From Lewinellaceae bacterium (GTDB taxonomy: Bacteria; Bacteroidota; Bacteroidia; Chitinophagales; Saprospiraceae), in assembly GCA_020636045.1 (NCBI GenBank), contig JACJYP010000003.1, positions 434,001 through 498,000 on the forward strand: a DNA stretch of 64,000 bases. Direction: 5' to 3'. How positions within the stretch are numbered: position 1 is the first letter of the stretch; every line of letters begins with the position of its first letter. The position numbers were made by a program, and so were the translations under genes. The notes under the pieces are model-generated. The model saw nothing but the letters and a program-made list of their open reading frames with translations. It did not search any database and was not told the DNA's origin. Positions 52,092 through 61,724 of this stretch are shown here, piece after piece.

Positions 52092-55000
52092 ATGCTGAAA
52101 GACAATTATTCCCTGCTCATCGAGAAGTTAGACGGATTTATCCGCAAGTATTACATCAATCAATTGTTGCGCGGCGCTCTGTACACCGTTGGAGCGGTGC
52201 TCGGCCTGTTCATTCTGCTCAATGTCGCGGAATACTATTTTTACTTCGGCACGGGCGTACGCACGGCGATGTTCTGGGGGTTTATCGCGTTGAGCGGAGC
52301 GGCCCTGTACCGGTGGGTGGCTATGCCCCTGCTGCATTATTTCCATTTGGGCAAGGTCATCAGCCACGAGCAGGCCGCCCAGATCATCGGGCAGCATTTC
52401 GGCGATGTGAAGGACAAACTGCTGAATATCCTGCAGTTGAAGCAGCAATCCAACAACGCGATCTACGCCGAACTCATCAACGCCAGCATTAACCAGAAAA
52501 GCAACGAGATCAAACTCGTGCCCTTCCAGGCGGCCATCGACCTCGGCAAAAACCGCAAATACCTGCGCTACGCCCTGCCGCCGGTATTGCTGTTGCTGTT
52601 CCTGATGCTCGGCGCACCCAATATCATCCGGGAAGGCACCAAACGCCTGTGGAACAGTTCCACACGGTTTGAAAAGCCGGCGCCGTTCAAATTCACCATC
52701 AACCCCGACAGCCTGAAGGCTGTGCAGTTTTCCGACTACACCCTGCAGGTAAAAGTGGAAGGCGCCGCCCTGCCCAACGAAGTGTTTATCAACCTCGGTA
52801 ACGTGCAGTACCGGCTCACTAAAGACGCGCCGGACCTGTTTTCCTACAAGTTCGTCAACGTTCAGAAAGATACCGAATTCAGGCTGTATTCCGGTGCGAT
52901 CGAAAGCCTCGACTATACGCTCGAGGTGTTGAAAAAGCCCAACATCCTGTCTTTCAATACCAAACTCAATTTTCCCGCCTACATCGGCCGCGCATCGGAA
53001 GAACTCGCCAATGTCGGCGATCTCGTGGTGCCGCAGGGCACCAACATCGGCTGGGTGTTCAATGCGCAGAACACAGACCACCTGTACATGCGCTTCGGAA
53101 ACAACCCGAACGCGGAAACCAAACGCTTCGACGACGAACTGTTCCAGTTCAGCCGCCGCGCGCTGAAAGACGAAACCTACAAGGTATTCCTCAGCAATGC
53201 CCTGCTCCAGGGCGCCGATTCGGTCGCCTATACGATCTCCGTGATCCCCGACCTGCACCCGCAGATTTCCGTGGAGGAATTCAGGGACAGCGCCAATCTG
53301 AAGATGGTCTTTTTCGCCGGCGATGCATCCGACGACTACGGCCTGCTGAATCTGACCTTCAACTACCAGATCAAAAAAGCCAAAGGCGGCCAGATGCCGA
53401 TGAATACCATCCGGATCAACAAGCCGGCGGGCAAGCAGGTCCAGTACGAGTATTCGTGGAATATGCGCGACCTCAACCTGGAGCCCGGCGACGATGTCAG
53501 TTACTACTTCGAGGTATTCGACAACGACGGCGTCAACGGCTCCAAAAGCGCGCGCACCGGCGTGATGCAGTACCGCATGCCGACCCTCGACGAATTCCGT
53601 CAGCAGCAGGCTCAGAACGACGAGCAGATCAAAAAAGATCTCGAAAAGGCCCTGAAAGAAAGCCTGAAAGTGCAGGAAGAAATGAAAAAACTGCGCGACA
53701 AGGTGCTGCAGAAAAAAGAACTCGACTGGCAGACCCGCAAGGAGATGGAAAAACTCCTCGACCGCCAGAAGCAGCTGCAAAAGCAGATCGAAGACGCCAA
53801 GCAAAACTTCGACGAGAACAAACAGCAGCAACAGGATTTCAATCAGCAGAATGAAGACCAGCAGCAGAAGCAGGAAAAACTGGAGAAACTCTTCGAAGAC
53901 GTGATGTCTGAAGAAATGAAGCAACTCATCGAAGACATCCAGAAACTGCTGCAGGAAATGAACAAGGAGCAGTTGCTCGACCAGATGGAAGAAATGCAGC
54001 TCAACAGCGAGGACATGAGCAAGGAACTAGAGCGCCTCCAGGAACTGTACAAACAGCTGGAAGTGGAGAACATGCTCAACCAGCAGATCGAGCAGCTGGA
54101 AGAACTGGCCAAAGAACAGGAAGAACTGGCCAATGATACCGAGCAGGAGCAAAAAAGCGACGAACAACTCCGGAAAGAGCAGGAAGACCTGACCAAGAAG
54201 TTCGAAGAACTGGAAAAGAAAATGGAAGAGCTGCTGAATAAAAATGAAGAATTGAAGCGTCCGGAGAATATCGAAGACAATCGCGAAGAGATGAAGGATG
54301 CCAAGCAGGATATGAAAGGCGCCCAGCAGGACCTGAAGCAAAGTCAGAAAAAAGGCGCCAGCAAGAAGCAGAAGTCTGCCGCGAACAAGATGAAAAACAT
54401 GGCCAACAAGATGAAGCAGAACAGCCAGGCCGGTGAAATGGAGCAAATGCAGGAGGACATCAAGGCGCTGCGCCAGCTGTTGGAGAATCTGGTGGGGCTG
54501 TCCTTCGACCAGGAACAAAATATGAACGACGTGGGCCAGACGACCGTCAATACCCCCCGGTATGTGGAACTGGTGCAGGGGCAGTTCAAGATCAAAGACG
54601 ACTTCAAGATCGTGGAAGACAGCCTGCAGGCGCTTGCCAGCCGCAATTTCCAGATCGAAAGTATTATCACGGAAAAGGTGACCGAGATCAAGGCAAACAT
54701 CCGCTACAGCCTCGAGGAACTCGAAGAGCGCCGCACCAATTCGGCCAACGAATACCAGCAGCGCAGCATGAAAGGCCTTAATGACCTGGCGCTGATGTTA
54801 TCGGAAATGATGCAGCAAATGCAGCAGCAGATGAGCTCCATGATGCCGGGCAGCCAGGCCTGCCAGAAACCCGGCCAGGGGCAGGGGAATGGAAAAGACC
54901 GCAAACCTTCAGACAAGATATCAAAAGGCCAGGAAGACCTGAACAAGATCATGAAAGACCTCAAGGAGCGGCTCGACCAGCAGCGGCAAAACGGCGGACA

Positions 55001-55442
55001 AGGCGGTCAGCCCGGACAGCCGAGCAGCGAGGAATTCGCCAAAATGGCCGCCAAACAGGCTGCTCTGCGCAACGCCGTGCGGGAATTGCAAAAGCAAAAA
55101 CAGGAGCAGGGCAAAGGCGACAAACTGCTCGACGAAATACAGGACGGCATGAACAAGATAGAAACGGATCTTGTCAACAAACGCCTCACCAATGAAATGC
55201 TCAAACGCCAGCAGGAGATCCTGACGCGCCTGCTCGAACACGAAAAAGCCGAACGCGAACGCGAGCAGGACGAGCAGCGCCAGGCTACCGCTGCGAAGCA
55301 GCAACCGGCCAAAATGCCGCCGGCGCTTGAAGAATACCTGAAAAAACGCCGGGCGGAGATCGATCAGTTCAGGACCGTATCGCCGGCGCTCAAGCCTTAC
55401 TACAAACAACTGGTGGAAGAATACGTGAAAGGCGGGAAATAG
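52092..55442 (+). CDS. DUF4175-family giant membrane-anchored coiled-coil protein
   Basis: A 1116-residue protein of the DUF4175 type found in Bacteroidota. Three membrane segments in the first 180 residues (about 22-48, 58-82 and 155-175), then an Ig-like beta-rich periplasmic region (about 190-500). A very long charged coiled coil (about 510-1116) is dominated by Gln, Glu, Lys and Met. Near residue 925 the chain is locally Met/Gln-rich (M-M-Q-Q-M-Q-Q-Q-M). It probably spans part of the envelope or acts as a scaffold. No enzymatic motif. A strong terminator follows at 55472-55509. Confidence 0.85.
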   Translation: MLKDNYSLLIEKLDGFIRKYYINQLLRGALYTVGAVLGLFILLNVAEYYFYFGTGVRTAMFWGFIALSGAALYRWVAMPLLHYFHLGKVISHEQAAQIIGQHFGDVKDKLLNILQLKQQSNNAIYAELINASINQKSNEIKLVPFQAAIDLGKNRKYLRYALPPVLLLLFLMLGAPNIIREGTKRLWNSSTRFEKPAPFKFTINPDSLKAVQFSDYTLQVKVEGAALPNEVFINLGNVQYRLTKDAPDLFSYKFVNVQKDTEFRLYSGAIESLDYTLEVLKKPNILSFNTKLNFPAYIGRASEELANVGDLVVPQGTNIGWVFNAQNTDHLYMRFGNNPNAETKRFDDELFQFSRRALKDETYKVFLSNALLQGADSVAYTISVIPDLHPQISVEEFRDSANLKMVFFAGDASDDYGLLNLTFNYQIKKAKGGQMPMNTIRINKPAGKQVQYEYSWNMRDLNLEPGDDVSYYFEVFDNDGVNGSKSARTGVMQYRMPTLDEFRQQQAQNDEQIKKDLEKALKESLKVQEEMKKLRDKVLQKKELDWQTRKEMEKLLDRQKQLQKQIEDAKQNFDENKQQQQDFNQQNEDQQQKQEKLEKLFEDVMSEEMKQLIEDIQKLLQEMNKEQLLDQMEEMQLNSEDMSKELERLQELYKQLEVENMLNQQIEQLEELAKEQEELANDTEQEQKSDEQLRKEQEDLTKKFEELEKKMEELLNKNEELKRPENIEDNREEMKDAKQDMKGAQQDLKQSQKKGASKKQKSAANKMKNMANKMKQNSQAGEMEQMQEDIKALRQLLENLVGLSFDQEQNMNDVGQTTVNTPRYVELVQGQFKIKDDFKIVEDSLQALASRNFQIESIITEKVTEIKANIRYSLEELEERRTNSANEYQQRSMKGLNDLALMLSEMMQQMQQQMSSMMPGSQACQKPGQGQGNGKDRKPSDKISKGQEDLNKIMKDLKERLDQQRQNGGQGGQPGQPSSEEFAKMAAKQAALRNAVRELQKQKQEQGKGDKLLDEIQDGMNKIETDLVNKRLTNEMLKRQQEILTRLLEHEKAEREREQDEQRQATAAKQQPAKMPPALEEYLKKRRAEIDQFRTVSPALKPYYKQLVEEYVKGGK

Positions 55443-55471
55443 AGCAAACCTCATCGGAAGTCATCATACAG

Positions 55472-55509
55472 GAAGCGGCACTTTTCACCAAAAGTGCCGC
55501 TTCTTTTTT
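55472..55509 (+). terminator. intrinsic terminator after the DUF4175 gene
   Basis: Perfect 14-bp stem GAAGCGGCACTTTT / AAAAGTGCCGCTTC, loop CACC, then TTTTTT. Confidence 0.9.
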
Positions 55510-55532
55510 GCAGGCCGCCGGCCATTTGCCGT

Positions 55533-56192
55533 TCAGGCCCCCACCACCACCACGATCTCTCCTTTCACTTCTTTCTCAGAAAAATGCGCCTTGAGTTCGC
55601 TCAGGGTAGCGGTTTTTACTTCTTCGTACATTTTACTCAATTCCCGCGCCACACACGCCTGGCGGTCGGGCCCGCAGTGGGCGATGAGTTCGTCCAGACA
55701 CTTCAGGAGGCGAAACGGCGATTCGTACAGCACGAACGTGTGTGGCAGCGAAGCGAGGTATTTCAGGCGCGTCTGACGCCCTTTTTTATGCGGCAAAAAG
55801 CCCTCGTAATGAAAAGTGTCGCAGGGAAGCCCGCTCGCGACCAGCGCAGGCACGAAGGCCGTCGGCCCCGGCAGGCAACTCACTTGTAATCCCCTGCGCA
55901 CACAGGCGCGCACGAGCAGGAATCCGGGGTCGCTGATGCCGGGGGTTCCGGCATCCGAGATGAGGGCCATGTCGGTGCCCGACGCCAGTTCGTCGGCAAT
56001 GCGCTCCACGACGGCATGTTCGTTGTGGGCATGAAAGGCGCGCAGGTGGGTGCTGATGCCGTAGTGATCGAGCAGTTTCCGGCTGGTACGCGTGTCTTCC
56101 GCCAGTACTACCGGCACCTCTTTCAGGATGCGCAATGCGCGCAACGTGATGTCTTCGAGGTTGCCGATGGGGGTGGGCACGATATACAGCAT
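55533..56192 (-). CDS. rsmI: 16S rRNA (cytidine1402-2'-O)-methyltransferase RsmI
   Basis: A 219-residue SAM-dependent tetrapyrrole-methylase-fold enzyme modifying C1402 of 16S rRNA in the ribosomal P site. Landmarks: L-Y-I-V-P-T-P-I-G-N-L-E-D-I-T at the N-terminus, E-D-T-R-T-S-R-K-L-L, I-S-D-A-G-T-P-G-I-S-D-P-G, P-G-P-T-A-F-V-P-A-L and E-S-P-F-R-L. The enzyme is shorter than E. coli RsmI (286 residues) because the C-terminal part is missing, which is common in Bacteroidota. Follows purS by 14 bp. Confidence 0.95.
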   Translation of the reverse strand: MLYIVPTPIGNLEDITLRALRILKEVPVVLAEDTRTSRKLLDHYGISTHLRAFHAHNEHAVVERIADELASGTDMALISDAGTPGISDPGFLLVRACVRRGLQVSCLPGPTAFVPALVASGLPCDTFHYEGFLPHKKGRQTRLKYLASLPHTFVLYESPFRLLKCLDELIAHCGPDRQACVARELSKMYEEVKTATLSELKAHFSEKEVKGEIVVVVGA

Positions 56193-56206
56193 CTCGCGGC
56201 GGGTAT

Positions 56207-56461
56207 TTAATGTGCTTGTGCCAGATCGTAGTGGAATGTTTCCACGATCTGGTTGGCCAGCAGTTTCTGGCAGGCGGTGTCGACTTTCCGGCGGGCATCC
56301 GCTTCGGAATCGGCTTCGAGCGTCATGGTCACGTGCCGGCCAATGCGGACGTCCGTGATGCCGGTCAGGTCGAAATGTTCCATGTTGTTGACCACGGCCT
56401 TGCCCTGCGGGTCAAGCAGTTCTTTGTGGGGCATAATGTCGATTTCGGCGATAAATTTCAT
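56207..56461 (-). CDS. purS: phosphoribosylformylglycinamidine synthase subunit PurS
   Basis: An 84-residue protein of the expected PurS length, starting M-K-F-I-A-E-I-D-I-M-P-H-K-E-L-L-D-P-Q-G-K. The PurS pattern G-x-x-D-V-R-I-G-R and A-C-Q-K-L-L-A-N-Q-I-V-E is clear. PurS bridges PurQ and PurL, carrying ammonia for FGAM synthesis in purine biosynthesis. Neither purQ nor purL is in the window. The long frame upstream (to 56761) runs through pssA and is not real. Confidence 0.93.
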   Translation of the reverse strand: MKFIAEIDIMPHKELLDPQGKAVVNNMEHFDLTGITDVRIGRHVTMTLEADSEADARRKVDTACQKLLANQIVETFHYDLAQAH

Positions 56462-56526
56462 AGAATGCTGCTGAAAATGCTTATTTGCGATTTGAGTCGA
56501 AGGAGCGTTTATAAGATAAAGGGCCT

Positions 56527-57243
56527 TCAGGGGGGCGCCAGTACCCTGTTGCGAAAACCCAGGGAAACGGCGATGTAAAAAATGATCACGGCGGAAAATG
56601 CCAGTTCTTTCAGGAAAAATACCAGCGCGACGAAAACAGCCAGAAAGACGAGTGAAAATGCATTGCTGCGCAGGTCGAACGATTTGATCTTCATGCCGAA
56701 CATGGGGATCTCGCTGTTCATCAGCCATGAAAGCAGGGCGATCAGGGCGTAAATAAGCCACTGGTTGTCAAGTACCTGTGTTAGCCCGAAGCGATTGTGG
56801 TACCCCGAGAGCGCAAGGCCCAGTACAAACACGGTACTGGCCGGCGTGCTCAGGCCCATGAAGTAGGTGGTTTGGCGGGTGTCGATGTTGAACCGGCCCA
56901 GGCGCATGGCGGAGAACATCGTAAGCACAAAAGCGGGCAGGGCTTTCGGGCAGATCGGCTGCTCAGGCAGGGCGCCGCAATGACCGCTGCGCAGCATGTG
57001 ATACAAAAAAGCGGCGGGCACAACGCCGAAACTCACCACGTCGGCCAGCGAGTCGAGTTGTTTGCCCAAAGGGGAACTGATGCCCAGCGCGCGGGCCGAC
57101 ATGCCGTCGGCATAATCGAACAGAAAACAACCGAAAATAAACCACGCCGCCACGACTGTCATGCCGTTGAGTGCGTATATCAAAGCACAGCAGCCGCAAA
57201 ATAAATTGCTGAGGGTAAGCAGGTTGGGTATGTGTCTGGACAT
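56527..57243 (-). CDS. pssA: CDP-diacylglycerol--serine O-phosphatidyltransferase
   Basis: A 238-residue membrane enzyme with about seven helices. The CDP-alcohol phosphotransferase signature is present as D-Y-A-D-G-M-x-A-R-x8-G-x3-D-x3-D (about residues 43-65). It makes phosphatidylserine, the precursor of phosphatidylethanolamine. The start at 57243 (M-S-R-H-I-P-N-L-L-T-L) gives the standard N-terminus. Followed by purS (65 bp) and rsmI on the same strand. Confidence 0.93.
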   Translation of the reverse strand: MSRHIPNLLTLSNLFCGCCALIYALNGMTVVAAWFIFGCFLFDYADGMSARALGISSPLGKQLDSLADVVSFGVVPAAFLYHMLRSGHCGALPEQPICPKALPAFVLTMFSAMRLGRFNIDTRQTTYFMGLSTPASTVFVLGLALSGYHNRFGLTQVLDNQWLIYALIALLSWLMNSEIPMFGMKIKSFDLRSNAFSLVFLAVFVALVFFLKELAFSAVIIFYIAVSLGFRNRVLAPP

Positions 57244-57534
57244 GGATTTGATCGCCGGGTTACCGGGAAACCGGGATATTTTCCGAAAACAGGAGGGCTT
57301 CACGCCAACAATCGGAAGGCCCCGTTCCCGGTGCGGCAAATGTAGAGTTTTTACCGGGAACGGTATTTTGCTATTTTGCGGCGTTTGGATGGATTCTACA
57401 GGTGGTTTTGACGTAAATCGCCTGGTTTTCAGTTTTTTTAAGAAAACTTTGACACAAAACCGGTCCAACAAAAAGACGCTTTTTTGCGTCTTTGCTAAAA
57501 CTGATTTTTATTCCCGACAAAAACACAACGTGCC

Positions 57535-60282
57535 ATGAGGAAACTTGCACATTTAATCGCCCTCTTCATCTTCCCGGCCATCTGCGCATGGGCACAGCCT
57601 TCCAACGACGATTGTACCAACCCCATCGTGATCACCAATGTGGCCAACTGGTGCAGCCAGACGGGCGCCTATACCAACGTGAGCGCAACGCCTTCCCTTT
57701 ACAATGCCGCCTCCTGCTTCGGCACCACGCAGAACGACGTGTGGTTCGCCTTTACCCCGCAGGCTACGGACGTGACCATCACGATCCGCGGCGCCACGCA
57801 GCAATCGCCGGGCGGCACCTTGCAGGACCCGCAGGTGGCGCTGTATTTCGGCACCTGCGGCGGCACGCTCAACGAACTGGAATGTGCATCTTCCGCCGGC
57901 AATTTTAACGTAGCGGAGGTGTACGAGGGAGGTCTTTTCGTGGGCTCTACCTACCTCATACGCGTGCAGGGCGCAGCGGGGCAAACCGGCACTTTCCAGC
58001 TGTGCATCAACAACTATAACCCGCCGGTGGCGCCCACTTCCGATTGCCCGCAGTCGTCCATCCTTTGCGATAAATCGCCTTTTGTTGTGCAAAGTGTGAC
58101 AGGTGCGGGGACTGATAACCTGGAAATGGAAGATGCCACCTGTTTTTTTAACGGCGTGCCCGGTATCAAGGAATCCAATTCCACGTGGTTTGTGTGGACC
58201 TGTTCCCAGTCGGGCACCCTGGAATTTACCCTGACGCCGCTGAACGGCCCCGACGACCTCGATTTTGTCGTCTACAGGCTCCCGAACGGCATTGGCAACT
58301 GCCAGGGAAAGGAGATCCTGCGATGCATGGCCTCCGGGCAATCGCAGGGGGTGAACTCCGCAGCCTGCCTGGGTCCCACGGGCCTGCGCGCCGGCGATCC
58401 GGATATAAGCGAAGATGCCGGCTGCTCCGACCCCGGTGATGATGCCTGGCTGAAGCCGCTCGACATGATCGCAGGAGAGACGTACGCGCTCGTCGTCAAC
58501 AACTTCTCGCTCTCCGGCAACGGCTTTTCCGTGGAATTCGGCGGTACGGGCGAGTTTTTGGGACCTACCGCGCAATTCACCACCGACCCGCAGGCCGTAT
58601 GCCTCGGCACGCCCGTTCAGGTGATCGACGCTTCTACTTTCCCCATCGGAGGTATCACCAAATGGAACTGGAGTTTCGGCGCCAACGCCGTTCCGCAGAT
58701 CGCATCGGGCCCGGGCCCGCATACCGTCGCGTTCAATACGCCCGGCCAGCAATCCGTCGTGCTGACCCTCGAGACCGATCTCGGATGCCGGGTCACGCAA
58801 ATACAAAACGTGCTGATCTATCCTGACGTAGAGATCGATACCCTGATCGCCGCACCGGATTGCAACGGTACTGCCAACGGCTCCATTACGATCAACAATG
58901 TCACCAGCGGTACGCCGCCGTATCAGTTCAGTTGGAACAACGGCCCCTTCACAAGCGACAATACCCTCGACAGCCTGGGCGTGGGCGTTTATTCGGTGCT
59001 GATCCAGGACGCCAATAATTGCCAGACGGATTTCACGATAGATGTGCAGGAGCGTATCCTCACGGCAGAAGCGCTGGTCAGCAGCCCCCTCTGCACCGGC
59101 GATGCCAACGGCTCGATCGCCCTGAACGTAACGAATGGCAAGGACCCCGTGATGTTCGACTGGGGAGGCGGTTTTATCCCTGATAACACGATGGACGGTT
59201 TGAGCGCGGGTGTGTACACCATCGTCGGCATGGACGATGTACTGTGCGAAGGGACATTTACCGTGACCGTCACGGACAATCCGCCCCTGCAACTGCTGCT
59301 CGATACCGTCGGTATTTCCTGTTTCGGCGCCGATGACGGGATGGCCTTTGCCGATCCCTCCGGCGGGGTGGGCAACTTCACTTTCCTTTGGTCGGACGGG
59401 CAGACGCAAGCGGAAGCAGAAGGCCTGGGGCCCGGCCAGTTTGATGTGATCGTTACCGACGGCAACGGCTGTACGATCACCGGCAGTGTCTTTATCAACG
59501 AACCGCCCGATGTGGGCATCGACCTGCTCGGCGTCGCGGACCTCCTGTGCAACGGGGTGCCTACCGGCGCCATCGATGTGGCCGGCACGGGTGGGCGACC
59601 CGGCTACATGTATAGTCCGGACGGCATCAATTATGTGGCGGCCAGTCCGCTCACCGGGCTGCCTGCCGGCGATTATTGGATAAAAGTAAAAGATTCCGCG
59701 GGCTGCATCGACTCCGTATTTGCCACGATCGTGCAGCCGCCGCCGTTGATCGTGGCGGCCGAGCCCGCAGATACGACGCTCGAACTGGGGTTTACCGTCG
59801 ACGTTACCACCATCACCTCTCCACTTGGAAAGCAACTCGTGTTTAACTGGACGCCGTCGCTGGGACTGAGCGACGTCTCCGTAGCCGAGCCGACCATCAC
59901 GGCCGTCAACAGTCAGTTGTACGTGGTGCAGATCACCGACGAGGATGGATGTGTAGCATTCGATACGGTACAGATCAGGGTGAGCAAAAACCGTCCGGTG
60001 TATTTTCCCAATGTATTCGGCCCGGACAAGCCTTATCCGAACGATCATTTCACCGGCTTTGCCGGCCCTGCTGTCGAGCAGATCTCCCTCCTGCGCATTT
60101 ACGACCGCTGGGGCGGGCTCATTTACGAACGCAGCGATTTTCCCCCCAACGAGCCTAATTTCGGCTGGGACGGAACTTATAAAGGCAAAATGATGACCGG
60201 TGTGTTCACCTGGTATGCGCTGGTGCGCTTTATCGATCAGGTCGAACTACCTTACGACGGCAGCATTACGGTCTTGCGATAG
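57535..60282 (+). CDS. T9SS cargo protein with type B (gliding-associated) sorting domain and SprB repeats
   Basis: A 915-residue secreted protein. Signal peptide 1-20 (ending A-W-A). Two N-terminal beta-sandwich domains of the PPC-like type (about 22-165 and 170-345), a PKD domain (about 355-430; K-W-N-W-S-F-G), four SprB-type repeats (about 440-750) each starting C-x-G-x-x-x-G and ending in G-x-Y-x-V/I, and an Ig-like linker. Residues 821-915 are the CHU_C/gliding-motility C-terminal domain (F-P-N-V-F-G-P ... I-Y-D-R-W-G-G-L-I-Y ... W-D-G-T-Y-K-G-K). It is the second T9SS substrate in the window and shares its repeat type with the protein at 32175. Confidence 0.9.
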   Translation: MRKLAHLIALFIFPAICAWAQPSNDDCTNPIVITNVANWCSQTGAYTNVSATPSLYNAASCFGTTQNDVWFAFTPQATDVTITIRGATQQSPGGTLQDPQVALYFGTCGGTLNELECASSAGNFNVAEVYEGGLFVGSTYLIRVQGAAGQTGTFQLCINNYNPPVAPTSDCPQSSILCDKSPFVVQSVTGAGTDNLEMEDATCFFNGVPGIKESNSTWFVWTCSQSGTLEFTLTPLNGPDDLDFVVYRLPNGIGNCQGKEILRCMASGQSQGVNSAACLGPTGLRAGDPDISEDAGCSDPGDDAWLKPLDMIAGETYALVVNNFSLSGNGFSVEFGGTGEFLGPTAQFTTDPQAVCLGTPVQVIDASTFPIGGITKWNWSFGANAVPQIASGPGPHTVAFNTPGQQSVVLTLETDLGCRVTQIQNVLIYPDVEIDTLIAAPDCNGTANGSITINNVTSGTPPYQFSWNNGPFTSDNTLDSLGVGVYSVLIQDANNCQTDFTIDVQERILTAEALVSSPLCTGDANGSIALNVTNGKDPVMFDWGGGFIPDNTMDGLSAGVYTIVGMDDVLCEGTFTVTVTDNPPLQLLLDTVGISCFGADDGMAFADPSGGVGNFTFLWSDGQTQAEAEGLGPGQFDVIVTDGNGCTITGSVFINEPPDVGIDLLGVADLLCNGVPTGAIDVAGTGGRPGYMYSPDGINYVAASPLTGLPAGDYWIKVKDSAGCIDSVFATIVQPPPLIVAAEPADTTLELGFTVDVTTITSPLGKQLVFNWTPSLGLSDVSVAEPTITAVNSQLYVVQITDEDGCVAFDTVQIRVSKNRPVYFPNVFGPDKPYPNDHFTGFAGPAVEQISLLRIYDRWGGLIYERSDFPPNEPNFGWDGTYKGKMMTGVFTWYALVRFIDQVELPYDGSITVLR

Positions 60283-60313
60283 TGTCATTAGGGTAGCATC
60301 GGACTTAAAAAAG

Positions 60314-60344
60314 TTTGGCGGACATTTGCGCCGAAATACATTTG
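60314..60344 (+). promoter_or_regulatory. consensus promoter giving a leaderless mRNA
   Basis: TTTG (60314-60317), exactly 19 bp, TACATTTG (60337-60344): both elements are perfect. With the usual placing of the -7 box the transcript begins at about 60348, the A of the ATG. Confidence 0.65.
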
Positions 60345-60347
60345 TAG

Positions 60348-61661
60348 ATGGCTTATCGCAATATCCGCCTGCATCCGATCCTCAGGCTGCTGTATTTTTT
60401 CTTCCGGACGCTGGCATGGCTGGGCGTGGGCGTCTTTTTCCGCCGCAGGGTGGTGCTGGGAGAAGAATACTTTCATTTCGACGGGCCGGCGATCGTGGTG
60501 ACCAACCATCCCAGTACCCTGATGGATGTGTTCAACCCCGGGCTGCCGGTGCGGCAGGAGATGTTTTTTCTGGCGAACTACGGTTTATTCAAACACCCGG
60601 TGAGCAACTGGCTGCTGTCGCGCCTGTTTTGCATACCGGTAAAACGCCGGGAAGATGTAGCGGAGGGCGAGACTCGCGACAACAATGCAGCATTTAAAAG
60701 ATCATTTATGCACCTGGAGCAGCACGGCGTGCTGTTCATTGCTGCCGAAGGCACCAGTTGGATGAACCGTTGGGTTCGCGAATTCAAAACCGGCGCCGCC
60801 CGCATCGCGCTGGGAACCGAGGCGCGCAACAACTGGCAACTTGGCGTCAAAATATTGCCGGTGGGGCTTTCCTATTCAGCGCCGCATCTTTTTCGCAGTG
60901 ACGTGGTGGTGCAGGGCGGCGAGCCGCTGAACGTGGCCGATTGGCGGGAGATTTGGGAAAAAAATCCCGAATTGGCCGTGCTGTCCGTAACGCAGGAACT
61001 GCGCCGCCGCGTGACCGCGCAATGTATCGATACGCGCGATGAGGAAGGAGAAATATTTATCGGCCAACTGGAAGAGATTTGGCGCAACGAACGTCCCCTG
61101 GACCTGCGCGGGACGTTTTTTCGCAGCAAAGATTTTACGGACCGCCTGCTCGACAACGCAGCGCTCCGCACCACGACGAACCGGTATTTTGAGGATTTAC
61201 AGGCATCCGGTGTATCCGATTCAGGCCTTGCCGCCCTCGCACAGGCCGGGCCACTTCCGAAACGCGCTTTTGAATCGTTACTGCTCATTTTGGGATTCCC
61301 GCTTTTTGCAGCGGGGTACCTGTTCTGGTTCCTGCCGTGCTTTTTGCCCTGGTGGCTGAATAAAAAAATGGACCTGTATGTCGGCTATAGTTCCACTGTA
61401 AAAATGCTCGCCGGACTGATCGCCTTTCCGCTGGCCCTTTGGGCAGCGGCTCGTTTTATCCCGCCTGTTTTCGGCTGGCAACATGCCGGCATCCCTGTTG
61501 CCCTGTCGGTAATTGCGCTGGGCCTGTTTGCCGAAAGGTATCTGGATCGCATTCGCCGGGCCCGGGCGCGCATGGGTGCGGCCCGACTTTTAAGTTCCCA
61601 CCCTGAAAAGTTTGACGCACTTATGGCCCGGAGGAATGACATCCTCGAGGCTTCCAGGTGA
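60348..61661 (+). CDS. PlsC-like glycerolipid acyltransferase with C-terminal membrane domain
   Basis: A 437-residue membrane enzyme. Acyltransferase motifs: N-H-P-S-T-L-M-D (about residues 45-52; the HxxxxxD spacing seen in the bacteroidotal branch of PlsC) and A-A-E-G-T-S-W (about 131-137) in place of F-P-E-G-T-R. Residues ~305-375 contain two or three membrane segments after a helical linker. It probably acylates lysophosphatidate or a related lipid, near the pssA lipid gene but on the other strand. Preceded by a perfect promoter placed so close that the ATG is the predicted first base. Confidence 0.88.
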   Translation: MAYRNIRLHPILRLLYFFFRTLAWLGVGVFFRRRVVLGEEYFHFDGPAIVVTNHPSTLMDVFNPGLPVRQEMFFLANYGLFKHPVSNWLLSRLFCIPVKRREDVAEGETRDNNAAFKRSFMHLEQHGVLFIAAEGTSWMNRWVREFKTGAARIALGTEARNNWQLGVKILPVGLSYSAPHLFRSDVVVQGGEPLNVADWREIWEKNPELAVLSVTQELRRRVTAQCIDTRDEEGEIFIGQLEEIWRNERPLDLRGTFFRSKDFTDRLLDNAALRTTTNRYFEDLQASGVSDSGLAALAQAGPLPKRAFESLLLILGFPLFAAGYLFWFLPCFLPWWLNKKMDLYVGYSSTVKMLAGLIAFPLALWAAARFIPPVFGWQHAGIPVALSVIALGLFAERYLDRIRRARARMGAARLLSSHPEKFDALMARRNDILEASR

Positions 61662-61671
61662 TTTTTCCGTG

Positions 61672-61691
61672 TCTACGAAAAATTTCGTAGA
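61672..61691. promoter_or_regulatory. BlaI-type operator 1
   Basis: Near-perfect palindrome: arms TCTACGAAA and TTTCGTAGA around AA. Its centre is 31 bp (about three helical turns) from operator 2. Confidence 0.7.
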
Positions 61692-61700
61692 AAAAACTTG

Positions 61701-61724
61701 CATCTACGAAAAACTTCGTAGATG
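61701..61724. promoter_or_regulatory. BlaI-type operator 2 and promoter overlap
   Basis: Perfect 10-bp arms CATCTACGAA / TTCGTAGATG around AAAC. A TTG (61698-61700) precedes it and a TA...TTTG-like -7 region (61719-61728) follows, so repressor binding would cover the promoter. Both operators lie upstream of the BlaI-family gene and are the likely autoregulatory sites. Confidence 0.7.

Noticed and set aside
57553..60048. 831-codon minus-strand ORF
   Set aside because: Shadow of the T9SS type B cargo gene; no signal or domain.
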